From assembly GCA_004431415.1 (NCBI GenBank), contig QPMI01000170.1:62001-126000 (forward strand): a stretch of DNA of 64,000 nt. The letters run 5' to 3'. Below, piece by piece: positions 32,555 through 42,298 of the stretch (position 1 is the first letter of the stretch; every line of letters starts with the position of its first letter). This stretch comes from Cyanophora paradoxa. Its lineage: Eukaryota; Glaucocystophyceae; Cyanophorales; Cyanophoraceae. The translations under genes and the position numbers were made by a program. A model generated the notes under the pieces. It did not search any database. It was given only the letters and a program-made list of their open reading frames with translations, and was not told the DNA's origin.

Positions 32555-35520
32555 ATGGCGTTCATCCTCTCCGCACCGGCTTCGGCGGCCCAGCGCGCGG
32601 CGCCCGTAAGCGCGGCCACGGGCTCGAGCTCCCTGCTCCAGTCCATCCAGCACCGGCCCGCGCGCGCGGCTAGCCAGTTCGGTGGCCGGAACACCGTCGC
32701 GCGCACGTTCGACGTGCAGGAGCAGGTGTCGTTCTCGGTCGACTGCAATGCGTACAACGTCAACAGTACGAGTCCCCGCCGCCTGCGCGCATACCTAGTT
32801 CAGACGTCCCTCGTACTCCTCGTGGCTCATTAGTGCTTCTTTCGTTGCGCGCGCACTGGTTTCGCATCGAGCAGTGGCGAACCGCGCCGCCCTGTCGAAG
32901 AAGGTGAACGCCGTCCCGCACGTCGGAGCGCGATGGGGTCTAGCAGATTCGTCCGTGCGCGTGGCTGTCGTTCTCATGCGATATGAACGCAGGTCGACTA
33001 TCACCACCCGGCGGATATTCGTCAGGGCTACGACCCGGAGGTGCGTTTGCCGATGCATGCGGACGGGTCATTTGGCTCGTGGATCTAGGAACTGGACTCG
33101 GCCGGAGAGCTGCAGCGAGCTGTAGTTTATATTCGACGCGCTCCGGAGAGACCGGCGGCGCCGGCGATTCGTAGCGCGCAGCGTTCGCAAACTATTGAGA
33201 GCTCGCCAACCGACGTCGGATGCGCGCTCGCAGGATCCGCACCCGGCGTTCACTCAGGTCATTAACGAGCTCTATCCGGATGCCGTTTCCAGCCAGGATT
33301 TCCTCCGCCAGACCTACAAGGTGCGCTCCCCACGGGACACCGACCGATCCGCGGCTCAACCGCAGTCGCCGTCGTAGGCCCTGCTCAAGCTTGGCTTCTC
33401 GAAAGTGGTGCGAACTGGCTGTGCGTCCTCCGAGGTTGCGCGTCCCTGATCCGCGCCGCAGAACACGCTGCCCTGCGCGGTGCGGCCGTGGAGTTCTGCT
33501 GGGGCGTGTTGACGGCGCAGCTGCAGGTCGCTCACGTTGCGGGGCGCAGACGCTGTGCCGTGACGAGATCTGCCGGCCGCTGGGCAAGGACATCGAGGAC
33601 CTGTTCTGCCGCACGGACGAGGACGAGGCGAACGGCAAGTTCATCCTCAACGCCCTCGCCGGCATCATGAGCTCCGGCCGCACCGCCGTCAAGGCCGCCG
33701 TCTCCCACGCCCCCATGGTCCGCCCCCGAGCGCCACGCCCCGCCCCGACGGCGCCGGGCTGCCCCGCCGACGCCCCGCCCAGATGGACGGCTACGAGCGG
33801 TACCTGTTCATGTCGTTCCCGCACATCGCCATCGACTACCGCGGGCGCGTCGGCATGGTCCGCCGCCCGGGTCGCTCCGAGGTCCGTTCGCGCGCGACGT
33901 GTGCAGGCGGGGCGGGGCGTGAGGCGGGGCGCAGAACTCGCACGCGTGCGGAGCGCTGCTGGGCCTGGAGGACGCGTTCGCCACGGGGGCGCTGCAGACG
34001 CAGCCGGCCATCGACCCCGCGGACCTCGAGATGAGCATGCTCAAGCGCCGCTTCTTCAACCTCGTCCCCCGCGGCGTGCGCGCGCCCCTCCCCCCCCTCT
34101 TCCCGCGCCGCTGGGGCGGCTGGGGCGGGGCGGGGCTGAGGGCGGGGCGCAGAGCAAGCCGAACCTGGTGGAGATCACGGACATGGCGCTGCAGCTGGCG
34201 GAGGAGACGCTCGACAACGTCGTCCCCGAGGTCGTCTCCAGCCGCCGCTGCCACTACGCCGTCCGCGCCCCGCCCCGCCCCGCCCCGCCCCCGCTGCGGC
34301 GCCGGGCTCTGAGGCTGCGGCGCGGCGCGCGGCGGCAGGTCGTCACGGGGATCCAGATCCACGGGCCTGACGGGACCAACTTCATCGCCCCGTCGCGCAT
34401 GTACGCCGTCATCCACGGCAAGCGCCAGGAGATCAACGTCGACGTCCGCCCCGCCCCGGCCCCCCGCCCGCCCCCCGCCTCTGACCCCGGCTCCGGGGGC
34501 GGGCAGTTCACGCCCTTCGCGGTGACCAAGGCGGGGAAGACGTCGACGACGCCGGCGGGCCTGGGCTCGGCGCTGGAGGCGGCGTCGGCGGCCTTCGACG
34601 CGGCCTCGCGCGCCCTCGTGGTGGCCTCGAAGGAGAAGAACCTGACGCCGCGCAAGAAGGCCCCGGCCGCCAAGGCGCGCACCCCCGTCAACGGCGCCGC
34701 CCCCAAGAAGAAGGCCACCTCCTCCCGCAAGAAGAAGGACAACTACGGTCCGCCCCGCCCCGCCCCGAGCGCCCCGCGGCGTGCGCCGGGCAGCGCGGCT
34801 GACGGGCGGGGCAGGCACCTACTCGCCGACGCCGAGCTCGGTCTCGCCGGCCTCGATGTCGACCTCGCCGCTGCCCTACACCCCGACCCCGACCCCGACC
34901 CCCGTGCCCTCCCCGGCCACCTACTCCCCGACCCCCGCCGCCGGCGGCCAGGTCTCCTACGGTCCGCCCGCCCCGCCCCAGCTCGGGCCCGGGCCCCCCG
35001 CGCACGCGCTGACGGCGCGCTGATGGCGCGCAGGCATCGCGTCGCCCCCGGCCGGGTACGAGCCGCAGTACAGCGACTACAGCTACGACGCCGCTGAGAC
35101 CACCTATGCCGACGCCGCCCGTGCGCACCCGCCGCTGCGCCACTCCCCGCCCCCCCCCGCCCCCCCTCACGTCTCGCCGGCGCAGCGTCGGGCTCGAGCT
35201 CTGGGTACAGCATCGCGTCGCCCCCGGCCGGGTACGTGCCCCAGTACGACGACCAGTACGGCTACGACCAGGGCTACTCGTACGACCAGGGCTACGCCTA
35301 CGACGGTCCGCCCCCCGCCCCGCCCCGCGCCCCGCCCCGCGCCTCGCCTCGAGCTCGCCTCACCGCGCGCGCGCGCAGGCTCCGCTCAGGCCCCCGCCTA
35401 CTATGATGAGCCGGCCAGCTCCGGCAGCTATTGTGCGCCCCTCCCCTCCTCTTTTTCCCCCTCCCCGCCTGACGCGTTTCTTTGCGCGCAGCGATCTCCG
35501 CGCCCCCGGCGGGCTACTAA
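32555..35520 (+). CDS. LCIB/LCIC-type theta carbonic anhydrase, plastid leader and motif-bearing C-terminal tail
   Basis: ATG 32555 gives MAFILSAPASAAQRAAP, a Phe-3 plastid leader. Core exons follow the LCIB family: NELYPDAVSSQDFLRQTYK, ALLKLGFSK, LCRDEICRPLGKDIEDLF, YLFMSFPHIAIDYRGRVG with a following RPGR, HACGALLG, and VTGIQIHGPDGTNFIAPS followed by RMYAVIHGKRQEINVD. The CRDE, PHIAID and CGAL segments carry the Cys/His/Cys zinc site and Asp-Arg dyad of theta carbonic anhydrases, so catalysis is plausible. After the core comes a long extension: a Lys-rich stretch, a Ser/Pro/Thr region, then three copies of an (S/G)Y-x-I-(A/S) motif, as SYGIASPPAGY, GYSIASPPAGY and a terminal SYSISAPPAGY directly before the stop (35518-35520). 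In Chlamydomonas this family recaptures CO2 around the pyrenoid. About ten introns; N-terminal exon joins are less certain. Confidence 0.85.
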
Positions 35521-35841
35521 GCGTCGGCCGCCCAGCCGGCCTGCGCCCCGAAGGTCGAGCCTAGCCTAGCAGGCCTTCTGTACTCTACCGCCGCAGGCGC
35601 TCCAGCCGGGGGCAGCCTGCTCGGCCGGTCCCGCACGCCGCGCCGTATTCATTGATGCACAGCGTTGTGCACGTGCGATCTGCTGATGTTCAGCTGCAAA
35701 TTGCCTTTTTTTTTGGCTCTGGGAGCTTTGAAATTTTGGTCCCCCACCCCTTGTACTAGTATGATTTCCAGGAATGAAAATGCATTGTGTAATACTTGCC
35801 TTCTAATGCCAAAGACACCGACTTCAATGGACCCACGAGTG

Positions 35842-35911
35842 CGCGCGCGCGCGGAAGTACGCGTGAAGTGGTGGCGGACGGCGGGGCGCTCCTGGAGCTG
35901 GAGCTGGGGGC
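35842..35911 (-). pseudogene. Inverted partial copy of the repeat-protein leader exon
   Basis: On the minus strand this reads ARPQLQLQERPAVRHHFTRT, versus TRPQLQLQERPAVRHQFTRT in the first exon of the gene at 38034. The surrounding sequence is unrelated and the frame does not lead to a recognisable gene, so I treat it as a duplicated fragment or remnant of a second gene. Confidence 0.6.
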
Positions 35912-36118
35912 GCGCGGTCCGGGCGCCTGCTGGCACACCGGCGATTGGAGTCCCGACCGGGGGATGAGCTTGAAAAAAGGTCAAAAAATTACTGGGTTGG
36001 CGCGATCGCGAGGGGGGGGGGTGCGGCGGAACAGGGGGAGCGGAGTGGGGGCCGAGGAGGGGCGCGGGCGGCGGGCGCGGGGAGCAGGGGGGCGGGGGCG
36101 GGAGCGGCGGGCGGCGGG

Positions 36119-37794
36119 TCAGTAGTTCTTGGTGGGCGGGGTGTACTTGGAGAGGTCGAGCTTCTGGAAGTAGGCGATGGTGTGGGCGAGGCCCTGGGCG
36201 AGGGGCACCTGGGCGGGGGCGTGAGCGAGGGGCGGGGGGGGCCGAGGGGGGGAGGGGGCGGGGCGGGGCGCCTTGGGCCTCCACCCGGCGAGCTGGGCGA
36301 AGGCGAGGGAGTTGTCGGGCCTCCGCCGCGTCGGGTCGTCCTCGGGGAGCTCCTTGTGCACCACCCGCGAGCCCGAGCCCGGCGTCAGCTTCAGCACCAG
36401 CTCCGCCAGCTCCTTCATGTTGAACTCGTCCGGGTTCCCCAGGTTCACCGGCCCTGGCCCCGCCCCTCAGCGCCCCGCCCCGCCCCCGCGCCGGGCGCCG
36501 GGAGGGGGGTACCGAGGAAGCCGTCGCTCTGGTTCATCATGCGGACCATGCCCTCGACGAGGTCGGAGACGTACTGGAAGGAGCGCGTCTGCTGCCCGTC
36601 CCCGAAGATCGTGATGTCCTCCCCATTCACGGCCTGCCGCACGAAGTTCGACACCACCCGCCCGTCGTACGGGTGCATCTTCGGCCCGTACGTGTTGAAG
36701 ATCCGGATCACCCTGCGCCCCGCTCGCCCCCGCCCCGCTGCCGCGCCCCCGCGCGCCGGCTGCGCACCGTACTTCCGTCTTGTACATGCGGTTGTAGTCG
36801 AACATCAGCGTCTCGCCCGCCCTCTTACCTTCGTCGTAGCACGCTCGCGGCCCTATCGGGTTAACGTTGCCCCTGTATGTTTCCACCTGCGCGGGGGAGG
36901 GGGGGTTAGGGAGGCGCAGGGCGCGAGGCGCTGCGGGAAAGGAAAGGAAAGAAAGCACTCGCCTGCGGATGCTCCAGAGGGTCCCCGTACACCTCACTCG
37001 TCGACGCCTGAAGAATGCGCGCGCCGTGCTCTCTGCCCCCGCCCAATCAGGGCCCTGCCGCCCACCGCCTCCGCAACCACGGGCCCCACCTTGCGAGGTC
37101 CAGCATGTTCATCGTCCCGATCACTGCGGTCTTCATTGTCTTGACGGGATCGTACTGCAAACGCGGTTGGCCGCCGGGGCAGCGCGCGCGCGCGCGCGCG
37201 CCGACTGACGGACCTGGTAGTGACCAGGGGCGGCGGGGCACGCCAGGTGGTAGATCTGGTCGAGCTTCTCGGGCGAGGCCCACTTTTCCTGCAGCGCAAG
37301 CAAGCACGTAGCTTAGCGGCGGGACGCGGCGCGGGGCGAATGGCGCTGGGCCCGCTTGCCGGCACACTCTAGCTCGAGCGCGACTGAAGACGCAAGACGA
37401 ACCACGACATCGTGCTCGACGAGAGTGAAGTTCGGATGGCTCAGCAGATCTGCTACGTTGCTCACGACTCCCGTGAACATGTTGTCTAAGCCTGGCGAGT
37501 CTCGCGGTCAGCGCGGGCGGATAGGGTGGGCATTATGTCATTGGCCGCTGAGAAGGGTTGCGGACACACAGACGACCTTGTGGCCTTCATTGATGAGGCG
37601 CTCGCACAAGTGGGAGCCGACGAAGCCGGCGCCTCCCGTCTGCGAGGTGGCGCGGAGGGCGGGCACGGGATCAGCACAGGCCTCGAGCGCTGACTCAAGG
37701 AGCGGCGCCAGGAGTCTCTGACGGAGCTGCGAGAGGAGGGCGAGTGGGGGCGGTTGCGGACCACGAGGATTCGTTTCTTTCCGCTTTCGACCAT
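36119..37794 (-). CDS. UXS: UDP-glucuronate decarboxylase (UDP-xylose synthase)
   Basis: ATG 37792-37794 gives [11 protein letters not shown], joined through an intron to [19 protein letters not shown], the NAD-binding Gly motif. [20 protein letters not shown] follows, then [20 protein letters not shown] with the YxxxK catalytic pair. [55 protein letters not shown] and [11 protein letters not shown] are all highly specific for UXS. Stop TGA at 36119-36121 after KYTPPTKNY. The protein lacks a membrane anchor, as in the short cytosolic plant isoforms, and converts UDP-glucuronate to UDP-xylose for wall or glycoprotein synthesis. It is divergent to the repeat-protein gene, with 239 bp between starts. 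Confidence 0.93.
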
Positions 37795-38033
37795 CTCGCT
37801 GTGTTTGAGGATCCGGGCTGCCAAGTTGCAGGGACAACTTGCCGCGCGCCCGAGGGGGGATGAGGTGGGCGAGAGTACTGTAGCCCCGCTCGAGTCGGCC
37901 AAATCGCAACCGAAAGAGAGGGTACTGCTGTTCGGACTGCGCCGAAAGGCCCAATAACTGGTTTGACAAGTACTTGAGCGGCTGAATTCGAAGCGCGCAC
38001 TCGGGCTCGATCACTCCACAAGCTCTAGAGAAG

Positions 38034-39814
38034 ATGTCGGCCGCCTTCGTCGTCCAGGCCCCCCTCGCGGCGCCCCGCTCCGCCCCTTCCACGCGTCCCC
38101 AGCTGCAGCTCCAGGAGCGCCCCGCCGTCCGCCACCAGTTCACGCGTACTTCCGCGCGCACACGTAGCTTCGATGTCTCCCAGTCCGTTAGCCCTCTCGT
38201 CCTCGCCTCCGGTGCGCCTCGCGAAGCTTCGCGGCGGTTGGGGCGGCTAAGCTGCTGGGGCGCACGCGCCCTCTTGAGTCGGGATCGGGCATGCGTTCTC
38301 GGACTGATCAATATCTTATGATCTTTTCGCAGCCGACAAGAAGGTCGAGACGGCCTTGAGCGGCGCGTCGGCCGCCCTGAAGGGCGCCGCGCGCGCCCTG
38401 AACATCACCGTTGACACCATTTCGACTGCCGCGCGCGCAAGTGCGTGTGAGAATGTAGTCCCAGGCGTAGCGTTGTGCTGGAGGGCTAACTGACGCTGCC
38501 TGCGCGCAGTGTCCTCCGCCGCGGAGTCCGTCGAGGACGCGGCTCGCACCGTCGGTAAGCAAGCTTGCACCTCGCTCGGGGCGATGAGCATCCATCTGAA
38601 CTGTTGCGCGCGCAGCCGGCACGGACAGCTCGTCCTCGTTCAGCTCTGCGGCGTACAGCTCGAGCTCGAGCCAGTCCTACGGCTCTTCCTCCAGCTGTGA
38701 GCGCCCGTTTTCTGCCCACGCCCTTTCAGCCTTGTCGACACTTACGATTCACCAGCGATCGCGGCGCCCCCGTCGGGCTACAGCGCCCCGACCTACTCGG
38801 CGCCGCCGGTGACCGTCGGCTCGGGCTACTCGATCGCGTCGAAGCCGGCGAACATGAGCCCGCCGCGCTCGACTCAGATCACGCCCTCGGGCCCCGGCTA
38901 CAGCATCGCGTCGAAGCCGATGAACGTCAGCCCGTCGCGCTCGACCACGCAGACCCCGTCGGGCCCCGGCTACAGCATCGCGGCCAAGCCCGGCACCTAC
39001 GGCACCACGAACTACTCGCAGTTCTCGGCCCCCGTCGCCCCCGCCGCCCCGGCCTACAGCGCCCCGGCCCCGGCCTACAGCGCGCCCACCAGCTGTGCGC
39101 CCCCCGCCCCCGCGCCATGCGCGCCGCACGGCCCTGACGGGGTCGCCGCGCAGCCATCGCGGCCCCCCCGTCGGGCTACAGCGCCCCGAAGCCGGCCCCC
39201 GTCCCCGTCAACGTCGGCACCGGCTACTGTGCGCCCTCGTTCCCCCCGCCCTCACTCTTCATTCTTCTGACTCGCGCCCAGCGATCGCGTCCAAGCCTGC
39301 CGGCTACACCGCCCCTGCCCCGGCCCGCGCCCCTGTGCCCTCGGGCTCCGGCTACAGCATTGCTTCGCCCCCGGCCGGCTTTGTTCCGCGCCCGGTCTCT
39401 CCCCGCCCGATGGCTCCCCGCCCGGTCTCCCCGGCCCCCGCCTACGGCGCTCGCCCCATGTCGCCCGCCCCCGTTGCCCGCCCGCCCGTGCCCTCGGGCT
39501 CCGGCTACAGTATTGCTTCGCCCCCGGCCGGCTTTGTTCCGCGCCCGGTCTCTCCCCGCCCGATGGCTCCCCGCCCGGTCTCCCCGGCCCCCGCCTACGG
39601 CGCTCGCCCCATGTCGCCCGCCCCCGTTGCCCGCCCGCCCGTGCCCTCGGGCTCCGGCTACAGCATTGCTTCGCCCCCGGCCGGATTCGTTCCGCGTCCG
39701 GTCTCGCCGGCTCCCTACGGCCGCCCCGTGTCTCCCCGCCCGGTCGCGCCGTCCCGGGCCCCGGTCCCGTCCGGCCCCGGCTACTCGATCGCGGCCCCTC
39801 CCGCCCGCCGCTAA
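38034..39814 (+). CDS. Plastid-targeted disordered repeat protein sharing a motif with the theta carbonic anhydrase
   Basis: ATG 38034 gives MSAAFVVQAPLAAPRSAP, an early-Phe plastid leader. After it an amphipathic helical part (VETALSGASAALKGAARAL, SSAAESVEDAARTV) is followed by Ser-rich sequence. The rest is Pro/Ser/Tyr/Ala-rich with about ten copies of a motif near G-Y-S-I-A-(S/A)-(P/K)-P-A-G-(Y/F): GYSIASKPANM, GYSIASKPMNV, GYSIAAKPGTY, SSIAAPPSGY (twice), GYSIASKPAGY, GYSIASPPAGF (three times) and a C-terminal GYSIAAPPARR. Three copies sit in 153-bp tandem repeats. Several exons begin within the motif, all in phase 1, so it could have spread by exon duplication. There is no enzyme domain. 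The multivalent low-complexity design resembles Rubisco linkers such as EPYC1, but there is no sequence homology I can claim. Confidence 0.72.
39330..39700 (+). repeat. 153-bp in-frame tandem repeat (51 residues)
   Basis: The sequence from GTGCCCTCGGGCTCCGG through the GYSIASPPAGF motif and a Pro/Arg/Met-rich spacer recurs with a period of 153 bp (motif starts near 39351, 39504 and 39657). The first two spacers are almost identical and the third is shorter. Confidence 0.85.
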
Positions 39815-40758
39815 AGAGACTCGGTGCTCCGTAGCGAAGCTCGAGTAGCGTAGGTGCTGCTGTAGTTGATTTGCTTCACGCTTTTGCAATTGCATTTCCC
39901 TTCAACCTTGGTCATCGGATCATCGCGCGCTGCCTCGGCTTCGCCGCGTTTGTGAGGGCGGGCACTGCTTTCAGGGCTCTGCCAGGCTGCCAGGCTGATC
40001 ATGAGCATCCGACTTCGGTGCGGCACTGCTTTCAGGGCTCTGCCAGGCTGATCAGCGCGCGGCTGCGGGTTGCGTGCATGCGACAACGCGCGCGGGCGCG
40101 CATTTGCAAGCGCGGAATTCGAGTTCACCCCCGGGCCCGGCCATGGAAGATGAAGGGGCTCCCTGCAGCTGGCCATGGCATCCCCAGGACTCCCCCATCG
40201 CGATCGATCGGAAAGCTTGGAGGGTACTAGGTACAGAGGAGACAAGGACCCGAAACGACGAAGCATGGATGGCAGCGCGCCGGAGCGCGCGTTTCCTGAG
40301 CTGTGACATCGATCGCTTGTGCAGCCATCGCTCGGCGCGAGTCAGCAGCTCGACGCTTCGCACTGCTCGACGGCGGTTACTCTTCGCGCGCCCCCAAGGT
40401 CCTCGCACCAGGTACAGCGAGGCAAGGGCTCGTGGGATCGCGCATACTGACATATTCAGCGCTACGCAGTCCCGTCACTCTGCACCGCGGACCGTATCGC
40501 GCGCGGCCGCGGCCGCGGTGGCCAGACCCGTCGGCCTGGGCCATCAAGCCAGAACTGCACTTCAACGTTCGGCTGCAACGCAAGGAGCGTCACCGCATCA
40601 TCTCTGCGCTGTCTAGAAGTCGCCGGAACGCGTGAAACCTTTGTTGCGTGAAGCGTTGGTTTCATCGCACGGTGTACGCGTACGGCGCGCGCAGTGCGGC
40701 ACACTCATCCCCTTTGACGGTTGGTTGGTTCCGCATGGACAGACTATCATCGTCGGCG
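39815..40758. other. Intergenic or unresolved
   Basis: No gene that I can support. A 22-bp direct repeat (ACTGCTTTCAGGGCTCTGCC) occurs near 39965 and 40025. X-rc(X)-X nonamers are at 40163-40171 (CTG CAG CTG) and 40198-40206 (TCG CGA TCG). An open stretch around 40530-40600 (PELHFNVRLQRKERH) may be an exon of an unrecognised gene. Confidence 0.35.
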
Positions 40759-41388
40759 ATGGGGGCGGGGCAGTCGGGCGAGGAGTGCCCTCGAAGTTGT
40801 AAGAGCACGTGGTGCGGGTTTCTGCCGCCGCCGGAGCCGGCAGCAGGCCCATCGGATATTCTGCGCTCGATCGACAAGGCGTCCCCCGGGAAACCGCTGC
40901 CGCCTCGGCCCGAGAGGACGCCACCCCCGGAGATCGAGATGATCGAGCGCGCCGTCAGCGACAGGTGCCGCGCGGCCGGCCCCGATCCCCCCTCGGCAAC
41001 CCCTCTCCCCACGTGCCGCAAGAGTCCGACAGTCGAACCTCCCCTGCAGCGCTTTCTCGTCTAGCGCGCCCCTGGACGAAGTCTTCCTCCGAATGCACGC
41101 GGATCTGATACAAAACGGCCTCCAGCGTGCTTCATCGTGCCCCGAGCGCTACGGGTGTGCCGCGGCGCCCGGCCTGGCTCCGCCATTCGGGCTCGGGACC
41201 ACCGCCCACGGCGGCGCTCACCTTCCGAGGCAGGATCACCGGCCGGCGGCGGCGTCAGGTGGACCACGCAGAGAATGTTTGGCTGCCGATGCCCCGCTCA
41301 TCTGGAAATGCCGGGCCCGCGGACTCGTACAAGTTCGGCGGGATTCGAAGATCCGCAGACGGGGCGGCGGGCGTCTTCCCCAACTGAT
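40759..41388 (+). CDS. Possible small N-myristoylated protein
   Basis: ATG 40759 gives MGAGQSGEECPRSCKS: Gly-2 with Ser-6 fits the N-myristoylation consensus, and nearby Cys residues could be palmitoylated. The frame continues through GPSDILRSIDKAS and PPPEIEMIERAVSDR. After a probable intron an exon reads SAPLDEVFLRMHADLIQNGL and CPERYG; after another, VWLPMPRSSGN, DSYKFGGIRR and FPN before a stop near 41388. Splice joins are plausible but not unique, and I recognise no family. Membrane-associated signalling or trafficking is a guess. Confidence 0.35.
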
Positions 41389-41529
41389 CCCGACGTCCTG
41401 GCATGCACATGCCAGGCCACTCGCCGAGTTGCCCGGCGGCCGTTCCGGTGCCGGTGAGGACGCTATCCCCGAGTCCCGGCGGCCGCGGCACGGCCGGCCA
41501 CCCGGGCCCGCGCGTCCCATTGCGTACGT

Positions 41530-42033
41530 TCCTCGTTAACTAGATATTTATTCATACTATTAAGTAAATACAGTATATTAGTAGATCCGAGTTCATAGTA
41601 CTATAGTACTAGTATTAGTTCTAGTATACGTACTGTACATGTACATGTATCACGCGTACGGGCGTTAGTATTCACATTTGCCAAGTTGCATGGCGTTGCC
41701 GCAGTGCGCGTATGCCAAGTTGCCGCGTACATGCGCATGCCGCAGTGCGCGCGCGCGCAGGCAGACTCTGAGATCCGATGATCTAGACCCAGCTGCAGAT
41801 CTCTAGACGTCGACCCAGCTGCAGATCTCTAGACCCAGCTGCAGCCTGGCAGCTGCAGATCTAGACCGTCGGACCCAGCTGCAGATCTAGCTTGAAGATC
41901 GATACCGTAGTACGATAAGATCGACGCGCGCCGATCCGCCGGCCGGCGGCCCGGCGCCGCGGCGCGGCGCCGGCGCCCGGCGGGGCCGATGATCGATATC
42001 GATATCGATATCGATCATCGGATATCGCGATCG
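41530..42033. repeat. AT-rich and palindromic intergenic block
   Basis: A locally AT-rich segment (41540-41640) is followed by five CAGCTGCAG nonamers between 41790 and 41884, mostly inside a CCCAGCTGCAGATCT unit, and a (GATATC) array at 41995-42015. TGT/ACA alternation lies at 41634-41648, AGTACTAGT at 41605-41613, GACGTCGAC at 41806-41814 and TCGCGATCG at 42025-42033. All are X-rc(X)-X strings. No gene is visible here. Confidence 0.8.
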
Positions 42034-42298
42034 CGCGAGGCACCGGAGCGGCGCGCAGGGACATGAATGCGAGCACACACGCAAACGCATGCCGGTGCAC
42101 GTGCGGCCGTGATGCGAACGTTAACGTGCCACGGTGCGCGCGCGCCTGGTACATGCCAGTCGCGAAGAATTGATCGTGCGGGGTACAGCGCGCGGGGATC
42201 GTGCGAACTCGGTGAACCAGCGTGAAGCGTCCCTGATCGAGTCGGTTGCGGGAGAAGCCTTTGAAGGTGCACCACACGCAGGAGAGTACGGATTCAAA

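Noticed and set aside
37170-37205. GC dinucleotide run as a regulatory site
   Set aside because: It lies in a UXS intron; Z-DNA potential only, nothing further to support a function.
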